Below, one piece after another: positions 1 to 8,931 of a stretch of DNA of 39,576 nt. The translations under genes were made by a program, and so were the position numbers. The notes under the pieces were generated by a model, which was given only the letters and a program-made list of their open reading frames with translations, ran no database searches and was not told where the DNA came from. The stretch spans positions 1 to 39,576 of the forward strand of contig CAKSPR010000011.1 of assembly GCA_934486455.1 (NCBI GenBank), in the 5' to 3' direction. Source of the DNA: an uncultured Eubacteriales bacterium (GTDB taxonomy: Bacteria > Bacillota > Clostridia > Oscillospirales > Acutalibacteraceae). How positions within the stretch are numbered: position 1 is the stretch's first letter; each line of letters begins with the position of its first letter.

Positions 1-1
1 A

Positions 2-1150
2 CAGTTCAACAATTTTTTAAGCAAAAATATCACCACCGAATTTGCCGCCGCTTTTGAATTCGACAACAAAATAACGACCGACGGATACATCATCCGCGAC
101 GAGGAGACCGTTGCTTCTCCCGCGTCGAGCGGAGTTATCGGATACTGTCAGCAAAGCGGGGACAAGGTTGCGGCTCAAAGCGTTGTGGCCGAGGTCTTTT
201 CCACCGAGGAGGAGGCCGCGGCCAAAAGCCGCATAAACGACATCGACAAAATTCTGACCCGCCTGGAGAAGCTTCAAAGCTCCAATCGGCAGATGAACGC
301 CGGCGCGGAATTTATCGACTCTAAAATTCGACAAAGCATTTACGACATGCTGGAGATAACCGACACCGGCAAAATGAGAGGATACAGCGAGCTTGCCGAG
401 CAGCTGCTCGAATATATCGACAAAAAACAGATGGCCTCGGGCGGCTCCTCCGACCTTAATCTCAGCATTTCCTCCCTTGTTTCCGAAAGGGAAGCGCTGC
501 TTTCGTCCATCGGCTCGGCACAGTCGGTCACATGCGAAAGCGCAGGGTATTTTGTCAGCTCGACCGACGGCTTCGAGGGACGGCTGACCGGTGCAGACAT
601 AAGCGGGCTGACGGCCGGGCGGCTTGAAGAAGAGCTTAACTTCGAGGCCGAAAAAAGCAACGGAAATATCGGGAAAATCATATCGGGTAACGAATGGTAC
701 ATCGCCGTTAATATGAAAACCGAGCAGGCCAAGAGGCTCACAAAAGGGCAATCCGTCAACATTTATCTGCCCATGGTCACATCCGAAAAGCTGCTTTGTA
801 CCGTTTCGGCCATTAACCAGGATTATTCGGCAGACAGGTGCATGGTGGCGTTTATGTGCGACCGAATGAACATCGACCTGACCGACATAAGAAAAGAAAC
901 GGTGGAAATATGCGTCGGAAGCTACAGTGGCCTTAAAATTTCCAACACGGCGGTCAGGGTCAGCGACGGGGTGACGGGAGTTTATGTGCTTTCGGGAATA
1001 AACGCCGTTTTCAAGCCCATCGAGATACTTTATTCCGATTCGGCATATGTCATTTGCAAAAACGATGTGCAAAGCGCCTCGGGACTGAGAATATACGACG
1101 AGGTAATTGTTAAGGGCAAGGACCTTTACGACGGAAAAACGGTTAAATAG
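2..1150 (+). CDS. HlyD-like membrane-fusion/efflux adaptor protein (5' partial)
   Basis: The reading frame is open from the left edge, so the N-terminus, including any membrane anchor, lies outside the window. The visible part has the hairpin layout of HlyD-type adaptors. A half lipoyl/barrel motif near the start (TDGYIIRDEE, then SPASSGVIGY) is followed by a charged helical stretch (about residues 60-150), and then a beta-rich region with a second barrel-like half (KLLCTVSAINQDYSADRCMVAF) and a C-terminal segment ending in YDEVIVKGKDLYDGKTVK. HlyD-like proteins in Gram-positives are single-pass envelope proteins that work with exporters or in division-associated envelope processes. No transporter partner is visible. 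The gene sits just upstream of yggS-sepF-divIVA, so a link to the division cluster is plausible but inferred. An internal GTG at 185 is not the start, because the same frame continues upstream with matching domain content. Confidence 0.7.
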   Translation, partial: QFNNFLSKNITTEFAAAFEFDNKITTDGYIIRDEETVASPASSGVIGYCQQSGDKVAAQSVVAEVFSTEEEAAAKSRINDIDKILTRLEKLQSSNRQMNAGAEFIDSKIRQSIYDMLEITDTGKMRGYSELAEQLLEYIDKKQMASGGSSDLNLSISSLVSEREALLSSIGSAQSVTCESAGYFVSSTDGFEGRLTGADISGLTAGRLEEELNFEAEKSNGNIGKIISGNEWYIAVNMKTEQAKRLTKGQSVNIYLPMVTSEKLLCTVSAINQDYSADRCMVAFMCDRMNIDLTDIRKETVEICVGSYSGLKISNTAVRVSDGVTGVYVLSGINAVFKPIEILYSDSAYVICKNDVQSASGLRIYDEVIVKGKDLYDGKTVK

Positions 1151-1226
1151 CGGTAAAAAACGCCTTGTCCCGCCCGTAAAACACGGCGGCGCGCCCGACA
1201 TGCAACGGGCGGCATAACCGATTTTT
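1151..1226 (+). terminator. Possible hairpin terminator between HlyD-like gene and yggS
   Basis: An inverted repeat CCGCCCGT (1170-1177) / ACGGGCGG (1205-1212) is perfect over 8 bp. It is extended by CGGT (1151-1154) pairing with ACCG (1217-1220), and a run of five T follows. The 27-nt loop is large, so termination may be weak or the structure may only separate the two genes. Confidence 0.35.
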
Positions 1227-1257
1227 AAAGCAACTGCAAACAAAGGAGCGAAGGCTT

Positions 1258-1998
1258 ATGGAAACCGAAAAATTATCTCCCGAGGTTTTGGAACAAAAAA
1301 AACGGGATTTTGATCATAACTATGAAATAATCAAGCAGCGCATTAAAGAGGCGGCCGAAATATCGGGAAGAAAATATGAGGATATACAGCTCCTTGCGGC
1401 CACAAAAACCGTCTGCCCCGAGCTTATCAATTACGGTGTTTCAAAGGGAATAAGCCTCATCGGCGAAAACCGTGTCCAGGAGCTGCTTTTGAAAAAGGAC
1501 AGCCTTAACATCGGCAAAGAACACACCCACTTTATCGGTCATTTGCAGACCAACAAAATTTCTCAGCTTATCCCCTTCGTTTCGATGATCGAATCGGTGG
1601 GAAGCCTGCATCTTGCCGAGGAAATATCCAAAAAGGCCGTTAAAAACGGTATTGTAATGCCCGTGCTTGTGGAAATCAACGCAGGGGAGGAACTTTCGAA
1701 ATCGGGAATATCCCCGAAGGAGGCGGTCGACACGGTTGAAAGGATCATGTGCCTTGAGGGAATAAAGGTCAGAGGACTGATGACAATTCCCCCGGTTTGC
1801 CAAAATCCCGACGACGCAAGACGATTTTTTTCGATTATTTACAAACTGTTTGTTGACATACAGGAAAAAAACAGAGATAATAAAGATATTAATTTGCTTT
1901 CAATGGGTATGTCGTCCGATTATTTCGAGGCGATAACCGAGGGTGCCGACATCGTCCGTATAGGATCGGCGCTTTTCGGCCAAAGAATATATAAATAA
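1258..1998 (+). CDS. YggS/PROSC-family pyridoxal-phosphate homeostasis protein
   Basis: This 246-residue protein has the usual length of the YggS/YlmE (PLPBP) family, a single-domain fold-type III TIM barrel that binds PLP and buffers vitamin B6 and amino-acid/keto-acid pools. No enzymatic reaction is established for the family. The Schiff-base lysine is expected at K50 in LLAATKTV. Other family landmarks are visible: HFIGHLQTNK, the VLVEIN strand, GLMTIPP, and the phosphate-binding C-terminal segment SMGMSSDYFEAI...IRIG-type (VRIGSALFG). An AAAGGAG ribosome binding site precedes the ATG. The gene is the first of a yggS-sepF-divIVA series, the conserved order in Firmicutes, with 32 bp before sepF. 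Confidence 0.93.
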   Translation: METEKLSPEVLEQKKRDFDHNYEIIKQRIKEAAEISGRKYEDIQLLAATKTVCPELINYGVSKGISLIGENRVQELLLKKDSLNIGKEHTHFIGHLQTNKISQLIPFVSMIESVGSLHLAEEISKKAVKNGIVMPVLVEINAGEELSKSGISPKEAVDTVERIMCLEGIKVRGLMTIPPVCQNPDDARRFFSIIYKLFVDIQEKNRDNKDINLLSMGMSSDYFEAITEGADIVRIGSALFGQRIYK

Positions 1999-2030
1999 AA
2001 AAACAAATATAAAAACGGAGGAAATAGGTT

Positions 2031-2495
2031 ATGGGATTTTTTGACAAGATTAAAGAGGTTATGAATGCTCCCGGCGATGATGATTACGAGTATGAGGATG
2101 AGTATGAGGAAGCAAACGAAAATTCCGACTTTATGAATTATTCTTCCCGCTCGGAATCGAGCCGCTCGGAAAGAAGCAGCTCTTCTAAGGACAACAAGGT
2201 CGTGAACATACACGCCACGACCCAGCTTCAGGTTGTGCTTGTTAAGCCCGAGGAATTTTCCGAGGCTCCCGCAATCGGTGACCACCTCAACAACAAGCGC
2301 ACGGTTGTGCTTAATCTCGAATCCACCCCCAAGGATGTTGCAAGGAGACTTGTCGACTTTTTAAGCGGCGTCGCCTATGCCAACAACGGCACCTTAAAGC
2401 GGGTGGCCAACAGCACCTTTATAATTACCCCCTATAATGTTGACATTATGGGAGATATGCTCATCGACGAGCTTGAAAGCAACGGACTTTATTAA
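2031..2495 (+). CDS. sepF: Cell division protein SepF
   Basis: SepF is a cytoplasmic, membrane-associated FtsZ partner that bundles or anchors FtsZ filaments at the septum. The N-terminus MGFFDKIKEVMN fits the short amphipathic membrane-targeting helix. An acidic, serine-rich linker follows (about residues 14-55). The C-terminal SepF domain (about residues 65-154) contains RTVVLNLESTPKDVARRLVDFLSG and the terminal strand that dimerises the protein. Length 154 aa is typical. A GGAGG site precedes the ATG. The gene lies between yggS and divIVA; ylmG and ylmH, which often separate sepF from divIVA, are absent here. Confidence 0.95.
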   Translation: MGFFDKIKEVMNAPGDDDYEYEDEYEEANENSDFMNYSSRSESSRSERSSSSKDNKVVNIHATTQLQVVLVKPEEFSEAPAIGDHLNNKRTVVLNLESTPKDVARRLVDFLSGVAYANNGTLKRVANSTFIITPYNVDIMGDMLIDELESNGLY

Positions 2496-2515
2496 TTTTC
2501 GAGGGGGATAACATT

Positions 2516-3658
2516 ATGCTTACCGCCAAAGAGGTCAGAGAATCGACATTTTCCCGTTCGGCAAGGGGATACAGAGTCGACGAGATCGATGAATATCTCG
2601 AAAGGGCAGCCGATACCATCGAAAAGCTAACCGAGGAAAACCGTTCTTTGGTCAAAAAGATTGAAATTCTTGCGGCCAAGGTGCAGGAATATCGTGAGGA
2701 CGAGGACAGTATACGCGCCGCCCTCGTCACGGCACAGCGCTCGGCCGATTCCATTATCAAGGAGGCCAACAGCTCGGTTGAGGGACAGCTTGCAAGGGCA
2801 AAGCAGGAGGCCGACGCCGTTACCGAAAAGGCGCAGAGCGAGGCCGAAGCCACCCTTTCCCAGGCCAGACTGAAGGCCGAGACTCTTGTTGAGGAGACCA
2901 AGAAAAAGGCCGCTTCGATACTTATCGAGGCCAAAACCAAGGCCGACAGCATGCTTTCCGACGCAAAAGAGGGAAGCAGAGCCGAGACCGAAAAATTCGA
3001 ACTGATGAAGAAAAAAGCTCTGGATTTCAGAAGCGCCCTTCTCCAGCTTTACAAGGAGCAGTTTGAAATTATCAAGGACGGCAGATTTATAAAGGAAAAA
3101 GCCGACGAGTCCTTAAAGACCGACGATATTAACGAGGGCGCGGAGGAACAGACAACCGTCCCTTTTGACGAAGCCGCCGCCCTTGCGGAAAACAAAGCCG
3201 CAAAGACGGATGAGCAAGCCGCCGACGGGGCGGACGGTCGGGCAATCGGGCATTTGAACGACGAGCCTGCCGAGCCGTCGGACGGTAAGCCCGCCGACAT
3301 AAAGGCCGGACAATCGTCAGAGCCTTCGGCAGAGAAAAATCCCGAAACCGACGCCCATTTTGACGCACATTCCGCCGACGGGCAGACTACCGTCGATAAT
3401 TCGGACGGTACCGTTGACACTGCCGGCACCGATGTCACCTCCGAAAAAGCAATATCGTCCGAGCAGGGCGAGGCAGCTTCGGAAGACGGCTCGGGCGACG
3501 GGGACAAGGGCATCTCAAACGGATTTAAGATAAACGCCTCTCCCGTCGAAAACAAGTTTTCCGATTTAAAATTCGGCGACGATTACGACATTTCCAAGGA
3601 TACCGACGGTGACGGCGGCGAAAGAAAGGTCGGCTTTTTCGGAAGAAAAAGAAAATAA
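2516..3658 (+). CDS. divIVA: DivIVA-domain cell division/polarity protein with long acidic tail
   Basis: DivIVA proteins form coiled-coil oligomers on negatively curved membranes at division sites and poles. Residues 1-60 show the DivIVA N-domain (LTAKEVRESTFSRSARGYRVDEIDEYLERA). A long Ala/Glu/Lys heptad-rich coiled coil runs to about residue 190. After it comes an extended acidic, low-complexity region rich in Glu, Asp, Ala, Ser and Gly (about 195-365), and a short basic C-terminus (GFFGRKRK). At 380 aa it is much longer than the about 165-aa Bacillus protein because of this tail. The acidic region is probably disordered and the basic end could touch membrane or DNA; both are inferences. 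It starts 20 bp after sepF with GAGGGGG upstream. Confidence 0.92.
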   Translation: MLTAKEVRESTFSRSARGYRVDEIDEYLERAADTIEKLTEENRSLVKKIEILAAKVQEYREDEDSIRAALVTAQRSADSIIKEANSSVEGQLARAKQEADAVTEKAQSEAEATLSQARLKAETLVEETKKKAASILIEAKTKADSMLSDAKEGSRAETEKFELMKKKALDFRSALLQLYKEQFEIIKDGRFIKEKADESLKTDDINEGAEEQTTVPFDEAAALAENKAAKTDEQAADGADGRAIGHLNDEPAEPSDGKPADIKAGQSSEPSAEKNPETDAHFDAHSADGQTTVDNSDGTVDTAGTDVTSEKAISSEQGEAASEDGSGDGDKGISNGFKINASPVENKFSDLKFGDDYDISKDTDGDGGERKVGFFGRKRK

Positions 3659-3660
3659 TA

Positions 3661-3821
3661 AATACTGCGATGCCGTAATGCGGCACTGCGATATTTAAAA
3701 AGCAACAGCACACAAATAAAAATTCAAAATTCAAAATAAGCATTGCACCGTGATTTTTTCGGTGCCTGCCGCCGTGCTTTTCGTGCGGCGCATGAGCTTA
3801 AAAAAAGGGGAACCAATAAAA
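3661..3821 (+). other. ileS leader with two or three small hairpins, no T-box
   Basis: Hairpins visible here are TGCCG/CGGCA (just after 3670), GCACCG (3745-3750) / CGGTGC (3760-3765) with a 9-nt loop, and GCCGC (3768-3772) / GCGGC (3785-3789). None is followed by a T run. I searched by eye for the conserved T-box antiterminator core expected before an aminoacyl-tRNA synthetase gene and did not find it. The function of the hairpins is unknown. Confidence 0.4.
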
Positions 3822-6620
3822 ATGTCTCAGGATTATAACAAGACCCTAAACCTGCCCTCCACAGATTTTCCCATGAGGGCGGGACTGCCCCAGCGCGAGC
3901 CTGTGGTGCTTGAGGAATGGGAAAAGGAAAACGTTTACGAAAATGTTCTTAAAAAGAACGAGGGCAAGCCGCTTTTCGTGCTTCACGACGGCCCTCCCTA
4001 TGCCAACGGCGATATTCATATGGGCACCGCGCTCAACAAGGTTTTAAAGGATTTTATCGTCCGCTATAAAAACATGTCGGGCTTTAAGGCGCCGTATGTT
4101 CCCGGCTGGGATACCCACGGACTTCCCACCGAGCTGAAGGCACGCGCAAAGGCGGGAATTACCGCCGATTCCACCATTTCCGACACCGAGCTTCGCGACA
4201 TCTGCCGTGATTTTGCCCTTTCCTATATCGACGGTCAGCGCAACCAGTTTAAAAGGCTCGGCGGAATAGGCGAGTGGAACAACCCCTATATAACCCTGAC
4301 CCACGATTTTGAGGAGACTCAGATCAAGGTTTTCGCCGAAATGGCCGACAAGGGCTACATCTATAAGGGATTAAAGCCCGTCTATTGGTGCCCCGAGTGC
4401 AACACCGCTTTGGCCGAGGCAGAGATCGAATATGCCGAGGATCCATGCCACTCGGTCTATGTTAAATTTAAGGTGACCGACGATCTCGGAAAGCTTAAGG
4501 CTCTCGGCGCCGACCTTGATAACACCTATTTTGTCATTTGGACGACCACCACCTGGACGCTGCCCGGCAATGTGGCAATATGCGTCGGTCCCTCCTTCGA
4601 CTATTGCCTTATTAAGGCGGGAGACGAATATTATGTCATGGCCGACGGACTTTATAAATCGGCCATGTCCGCCGCGAAGATCGACGACTATGAGGTGGTC
4701 GGAAGAATCGTTGGTTCCGAGCTTGAGGGCATGAAAACCGCTCATCCCTTCCTCGACCGTACCTCCCATGTCATTGTCGGCGACCATGTAACCCTCGAAA
4801 GCGGTACCGGCTGCGTTCATACCGCTCCCGGCTTCGGAGTTGAGGACTTTGACGTTTGTAAAAATTACGACTTCCTTAAGGTTGTTGTCCCGGTAAACAA
4901 CAAGGGCATTTTAACCGAGGAGGCGGGCGAAAGATTTGCCGGACTCACCACCGACGAGGCCAACAAGGCTATCGCAATTTATCTTGACGAGACCGGCGCG
5001 CTTCTTGCCATGGAAAAAATAATCCACCAGTATCCCCATTGCTGGCGCTGCAAAAAGCCTGTGCTTTTCCGTGCCACAAGCCAGTGGTTCTGCTCGATTT
5101 CCGATTTCCGCGAGGACGCTATCAAGGCGGTGGATTCGGTCAAATGGATTCCCGAATGGGGTCACGACCGTCTACAGTCGATGATCAGAGACCGCAACGA
5201 TTGGTGTATCTCCCGTCAGAGAAAATGGGGCGTGCCCATTCCTGTGTTTTACTGTGACAAGTGCGGCAGGGAAATCGTCGACAAAGCCGCGATGCTCAAG
5301 GTGGCCGAAATTTTCGGCAAAGAGGGCACAAACGCCTGGTTTGAGCGCCCCGCTGAGGACTTTTTGCCCGCCGGCTTTAAGTGCCCCCACTGCGGAAACG
5401 ATCACGGCTTTACCAAAGAAAAAGACATCATGGATGTGTGGTTTGACTCGGGCTCGAGCCATTTCGCCGTCTGCAAAAACCGTCCCTACCTTAAATGGCC
5501 TGCCGATGTTTATCTCGAGGGCGCCGACCAGTACAGAGGCTGGTTCCAGTCCTCCATGCTCACATCGGTTGCGGTCGAGGGCAAGGCGCCCTATAAAACT
5601 GTCATCTCCCACGGCTGGGTGGTGGACGGCGAGGGAAGAAAAATGTCCAAATCCCTCGGAAACGGCATAAATCCCGACGACATCGTAAAAAAATACGGTG
5701 CCGAAATTCTTCGCCTGTGGGTGGCCTCCTCCGATTATCACGCCGACATCCGCATTTCTCCCGAAATTTTAAAACAGCTTTCCGAGGGCTATCGCAAGAT
5801 CCGCAACACGGCCAGATTTATTTTGGGCTGTATCGGCGACTTCGATCCCGATAAGGATGCGGTGCCCGACGACGGCCTTGAAAGCATAGACAAGTGGGCA
5901 ATTCTCAAGCTCGACAGCCTCATCAAAGAGGTCACCGAGGGCTATGAAAACTATGAATACCACAATGTCTATCACGCAATTCATAACTTCTGCATCGTTG
6001 ACATGTCCAACTTCTACCTTGATGTTTTAAAGGACAGGCTTTATGTTGAGGGCACAAACAGCCCCACCCGCCGCGCCGCCCAAACCGCCATCTACCGCAT
6101 TCTCGAAGCGCTGACCCTGCTTATCTCGCCCATACTTGCCTTTACCTCCGACGAGATCTGGCGCAGCATGAAGCATACCTCCTCGGTCAACGCCGACCGC
6201 GCCGTTTATAACGACATGCCCAAGGTCAGCGGCCTTGCGGTCGAGGACGGATTTGTCGAAATGTGGGACAAGATCCATTCCCTGCGCGACAATGTACAGA
6301 AGGCTCTTGAGGAGGCCAGAAACGCCAAGGTTATCGGCGCCTCTCTCGAGGCTAAGGTCACCCTTTTCGCAAAGGGCGAAACCCTCGATTTCCTTAAAGC
6401 ATGCTTCGACAAGCTTGCCGATGTGTTCATCGTTTCGGCCGTCGAGCTTAAAAGTGAGGGCGAAGGCTCCTTTAAGGGCAGCCTTGAGGGTGTGAGCGTC
6501 AATGTCGAAAAGGCGGGCGGACACAAGTGCGAGCGCTGCTGGAAATATACCGAGGACATCGGCGCAGATCCCGCCCATCCCGACATCTGTGCAAGATGCG
6601 CCGGGGTCGTTTCGGAATAA
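3822..6620 (+). CDS. ileS: Isoleucyl-tRNA synthetase
   Basis: This class I aminoacyl-tRNA synthetase charges tRNA-Ile in the cytoplasm and edits misactivated valine. From the chosen ATG the protein is 932 aa, a normal bacterial length. The HIGH-type motif is HMGT (about residues 66-69, in GPPYANGDIHMG). The editing/CP1 region contains WTTTTWTLPGN. KMSKS is intact near residue 607 (GRKMSKSLGN). The C-terminal zinc finger is CERCWKY...CARC (about 902-924). Several extra CxxC pairs (CPECN, CWRCKK, CDKCG, CPHCGN) suggest further metal sites. The ATG at 3822 was chosen because AAGGGGAA lies 9-10 nt upstream; the longer frame to 3750 has no ribosome binding site. The gene is followed 27 bp later by lspA, as in other Firmicutes. 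Confidence 0.97.
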   Translation: MSQDYNKTLNLPSTDFPMRAGLPQREPVVLEEWEKENVYENVLKKNEGKPLFVLHDGPPYANGDIHMGTALNKVLKDFIVRYKNMSGFKAPYVPGWDTHGLPTELKARAKAGITADSTISDTELRDICRDFALSYIDGQRNQFKRLGGIGEWNNPYITLTHDFEETQIKVFAEMADKGYIYKGLKPVYWCPECNTALAEAEIEYAEDPCHSVYVKFKVTDDLGKLKALGADLDNTYFVIWTTTTWTLPGNVAICVGPSFDYCLIKAGDEYYVMADGLYKSAMSAAKIDDYEVVGRIVGSELEGMKTAHPFLDRTSHVIVGDHVTLESGTGCVHTAPGFGVEDFDVCKNYDFLKVVVPVNNKGILTEEAGERFAGLTTDEANKAIAIYLDETGALLAMEKIIHQYPHCWRCKKPVLFRATSQWFCSISDFREDAIKAVDSVKWIPEWGHDRLQSMIRDRNDWCISRQRKWGVPIPVFYCDKCGREIVDKAAMLKVAEIFGKEGTNAWFERPAEDFLPAGFKCPHCGNDHGFTKEKDIMDVWFDSGSSHFAVCKNRPYLKWPADVYLEGADQYRGWFQSSMLTSVAVEGKAPYKTVISHGWVVDGEGRKMSKSLGNGINPDDIVKKYGAEILRLWVASSDYHADIRISPEILKQLSEGYRKIRNTARFILGCIGDFDPDKDAVPDDGLESIDKWAILKLDSLIKEVTEGYENYEYHNVYHAIHNFCIVDMSNFYLDVLKDRLYVEGTNSPTRRAAQTAIYRILEALTLLISPILAFTSDEIWRSMKHTSSVNADRAVYNDMPKVSGLAVEDGFVEMWDKIHSLRDNVQKALEEARNAKVIGASLEAKVTLFAKGETLDFLKACFDKLADVFIVSAVELKSEGEGSFKGSLEGVSVNVEKAGGHKCERCWKYTEDIGADPAHPDICARCAGVVSE

Positions 6621-6647
6621 CAACCTAAACCAATGAACGGAAATAAT

Positions 6648-7151
6648 ATGAGCATAAAAAAACACAGAATTATTTCTCTTGCTGCGTCGGCGGTCGTTTT
6701 GATCGTCGACCAGCTTGTAAAATATCTTGTGGCGGCAAATTTCGAGCTATTTTATACCACCCCCATCATCAAGGGACTGCTTGAATTCTGCTACCTTCAC
6801 AACGACGGCGCCGCCATGGGAATGCTTTCGGGAAACCGAATCTTTCTTATTGCCCTTCCCGTTCTTATGATTGCCGCCATTCTTTTCTTCGAATTTTCGG
6901 GAAGGATAAAATCTCCCTTTCTTATGTGGGCCTTAAACCTTGTGGTCGGCGGAGGGATAGGCAATCTTATCGACAGAATACGGTTCGGCTATGTGGTCGA
7001 TTTCATCAGATTCCCCGTCAGCTTTTTCAACTATTCCTTCAACATTGCCGACTGCGCCGTTACGATCGGTGCCGCAATGATGATAATATATCTTATAATC
7101 GACATTTTCAGGTCGGGCAAAAAAGATGGAAAAGAAAACCTTTCAAATTGA
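6648..7151 (+). CDS. lspA: Lipoprotein signal peptidase II
   Basis: LspA is an integral-membrane aspartyl protease that removes signal peptides from prolipoproteins after lipidation. From the ATG at 6648 it is 167 aa with four hydrophobic segments. The conserved motifs are present: NDGAAMG near residue 52, GGGIGNLIDR near 101, and the catalytic aspartates D118 (GYVVDF) and D135 (FNIAD). An in-frame ATG at 6633 gives five more residues but has no ribosome binding site, so 6648, preceded by ACGGAAAT, is preferred; the choice is not certain. The end overlaps the next gene by 26 bp, which indicates translational coupling with the RluD-type gene. Confidence 0.95.
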   Translation: MSIKKHRIISLAASAVVLIVDQLVKYLVAANFELFYTTPIIKGLLEFCYLHNDGAAMGMLSGNRIFLIALPVLMIAAILFFEFSGRIKSPFLMWALNLVVGGGIGNLIDRIRFGYVVDFIRFPVSFFNYSFNIADCAVTIGAAMMIIYLIIDIFRSGKKDGKENLSN

Positions 7152-8046
7152 AACCGAAATTGACGGAACAAGGCTTGACAAGGCTCTCTGCCTGCTTGAT
7201 GACACTCTGACAAGAGCGGCCGCCGTGCGGCTTACCGAATCGGGCGATGTCACCATTAACGGCAGAGCCGCTTCAAAAAGCGAAAAGGTCAGAATCGGCG
7301 ACATTGTCGAAGTGACCTATCCCGATCCCAAATCCTCCGAGGCCTTACCCCAGGACATACCCCTCGACATAATTTACGAGGACAGCGATCTTTTGGTGGT
7401 CAATAAACCCAAGGGAATGGTGGTGCATCCTGCGGCGGGAAATCCCGACGGCACCCTTGTTAACGCCCTGCTTTACCGCTGCGGAGACAGCCTTTCGGGC
7501 ATCGGCGGGGTGGTGCGCCCCGGCATAGTCCACCGTATCGACAAGGACACAAGCGGCCTTTTAATGGTGGCAAAAAACGACGCCGCCCATTTAAAGCTGT
7601 CGGCTCAAATCAAGGAGCATTCCTTTACAAGGGAATACGAGGCGGTCATTATCGGTCATCTTAAAGAGCAACGGGGCACGGTAGACGCGCCCATCGGCCG
7701 CAGCAAAAACGACCGAAAAAAAATGGCGGTCACCGAGCTTAATTCCAAAAACGCCGTCACACATTATGAGGTGCTGGAGGAATATCCCGGCTTTTCCTAT
7801 GTTCGCCTAAGGCTTGAAACCGGCCGAACCCACCAAATCAGGGTGCATATGGCCTACCTCGGACATCCCCTTGCGGGAGACGGGGTATACGGCGGAAAAA
7901 ACGCCGAAAGGGTCATGGAGGGAGGACAATGCCTCCACGCGAGAAAAATAGGATTTATACACCCTTCTACAGGGAAGTACATGGAATTTACCTCTCCGCT
8001 TCCCGAATATTTCACCGAAATTTTAGAGAAGCTGCGAAATGAATGA
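7126..8046 (+). CDS. rluD: RluA/RluD-family 23S rRNA pseudouridine synthase
   Basis: The enzyme isomerises uridine to pseudouridine in large-subunit rRNA. It has an N-terminal S4-like RNA-binding domain (about residues 12-75, with RLDKALCLL and GDVTINGRAASKSEKVRIGDIVEV) and a catalytic domain with the family signature HRIDKDTSGLLMVAK, in which D141 is the catalytic aspartate. The later motif RLETGRTHQIRVHMAYLGHPLAGD is intact. Length 306 aa is typical. The lspA-rluD order matches lspA-ylyB in Bacillus. It overlaps lspA by 26 bp and the following HAD gene by 8 bp, so the three are probably one transcript. The exact target uridines cannot be read from the sequence. Confidence 0.92.
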   Translation: MEKKTFQIETEIDGTRLDKALCLLDDTLTRAAAVRLTESGDVTINGRAASKSEKVRIGDIVEVTYPDPKSSEALPQDIPLDIIYEDSDLLVVNKPKGMVVHPAAGNPDGTLVNALLYRCGDSLSGIGGVVRPGIVHRIDKDTSGLLMVAKNDAAHLKLSAQIKEHSFTREYEAVIIGHLKEQRGTVDAPIGRSKNDRKKMAVTELNSKNAVTHYEVLEEYPGFSYVRLRLETGRTHQIRVHMAYLGHPLAGDGVYGGKNAERVMEGGQCLHARKIGFIHPSTGKYMEFTSPLPEYFTEILEKLRNE

Positions 8047-8890
8047 TTTGATTTTTGAAAACACCCTTCTTTTTTCCGACATAGACGGCACACTTTGTAC
8101 CTACGATAAAACAATTCCCAAAAGAAACCTCGACGCCATAAACCGCTTTAAGCTTTTAGGCGGCAGGTTTTCCGTCTGTACCGGACGCTCGGCGCTGTCG
8201 CTGAGAAGAGCGGTGGATGTGTCTGTTCTCAATTTTCCCGCAATTATTTTTAACGGCGGCGGAATATACGATTATTCAAAGGACGAATATATTAAGGACA
8301 GCAGCCTTTCTGTTGACGTTACCCCGTTTATTAACGAAATTTTTGAAAAATACCCCGGCGTGGGGCTTGAGGTTAATGTGGACAATGTGCTTTACTGCGT
8401 TAAGTATTCCGAGCGCTCGGGACGCCACATTTTAACCGAAAACAGCGAATTTAAGCTTTATGATATGAGCGAGCTTCCTAAAGGAAAGTATAAAAAGGTG
8501 CTTTTCACGGGAGACAGCGACGATATTGACCGACTTTCGGCCGATTTTTTGAAGAGAAACGACGACGGCAACGACTACTATTTTTTAAGAAGCGAGCCCG
8601 GTCTTTTCGAGCTGCTGCCCAAGGACGCGAAAAAGGGCATCGCCATTAAGGAAATTTCAAAAATGTACCGCATACCCATCGGTAATATTTACGCAATCGG
8701 AGACTATTACAACGACGCAACAATGCTTGAGGCGGCCGGCTGCTCCTGTGCCGTTTTCGGTGCGCCGGCGGAGATAACCGACATTGCCGATTATATTTCC
8801 TGCCCCTGCAACGAGGGGGCTGTGGCCGACTTTATAGATTTTATCGAACGCAGAATAAGAAAACAAAGGCAAAACAGGCCTTTAGCATAA
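8039..8890 (+). CDS. Cof-type HAD-superfamily phosphatase
   Basis: HAD hydrolases of the Cof/YbjI type dephosphorylate small phosphorylated metabolites. Motif I is SDIDGTL, with the nucleophile D14 and acid/base D16. The conserved substrate-handling stretch VCTGR follows, and a lysine upstream of motif IV (DAKKGIAIKEI) is in place. Motif IV is AIGDYYNDATMLEAAG. A C2-type cap domain fills the middle (about residues 85-195). The length, 283 aa, fits the subfamily. The start overlaps rluD by 8 bp. Substrate is unknown; members range from sugar phosphates to flavin and PLP. Confidence 0.9.
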   Translation: MNDLIFENTLLFSDIDGTLCTYDKTIPKRNLDAINRFKLLGGRFSVCTGRSALSLRRAVDVSVLNFPAIIFNGGGIYDYSKDEYIKDSSLSVDVTPFINEIFEKYPGVGLEVNVDNVLYCVKYSERSGRHILTENSEFKLYDMSELPKGKYKKVLFTGDSDDIDRLSADFLKRNDDGNDYYFLRSEPGLFELLPKDAKKGIAIKEISKMYRIPIGNIYAIGDYYNDATMLEAAGCSCAVFGAPAEITDIADYISCPCNEGAVADFIDFIERRIRKQRQNRPLA

Positions 8891-8931
8891 TTTAAACAGA
8901 TAAAATACCTTTGAAAAGGAGTGTATAAGCT

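Noticed and set aside
3661..3821. T-box riboswitch upstream of ileS
   Set aside because: The conserved T-box antiterminator core and a terminator are not present; only small hairpins are seen.
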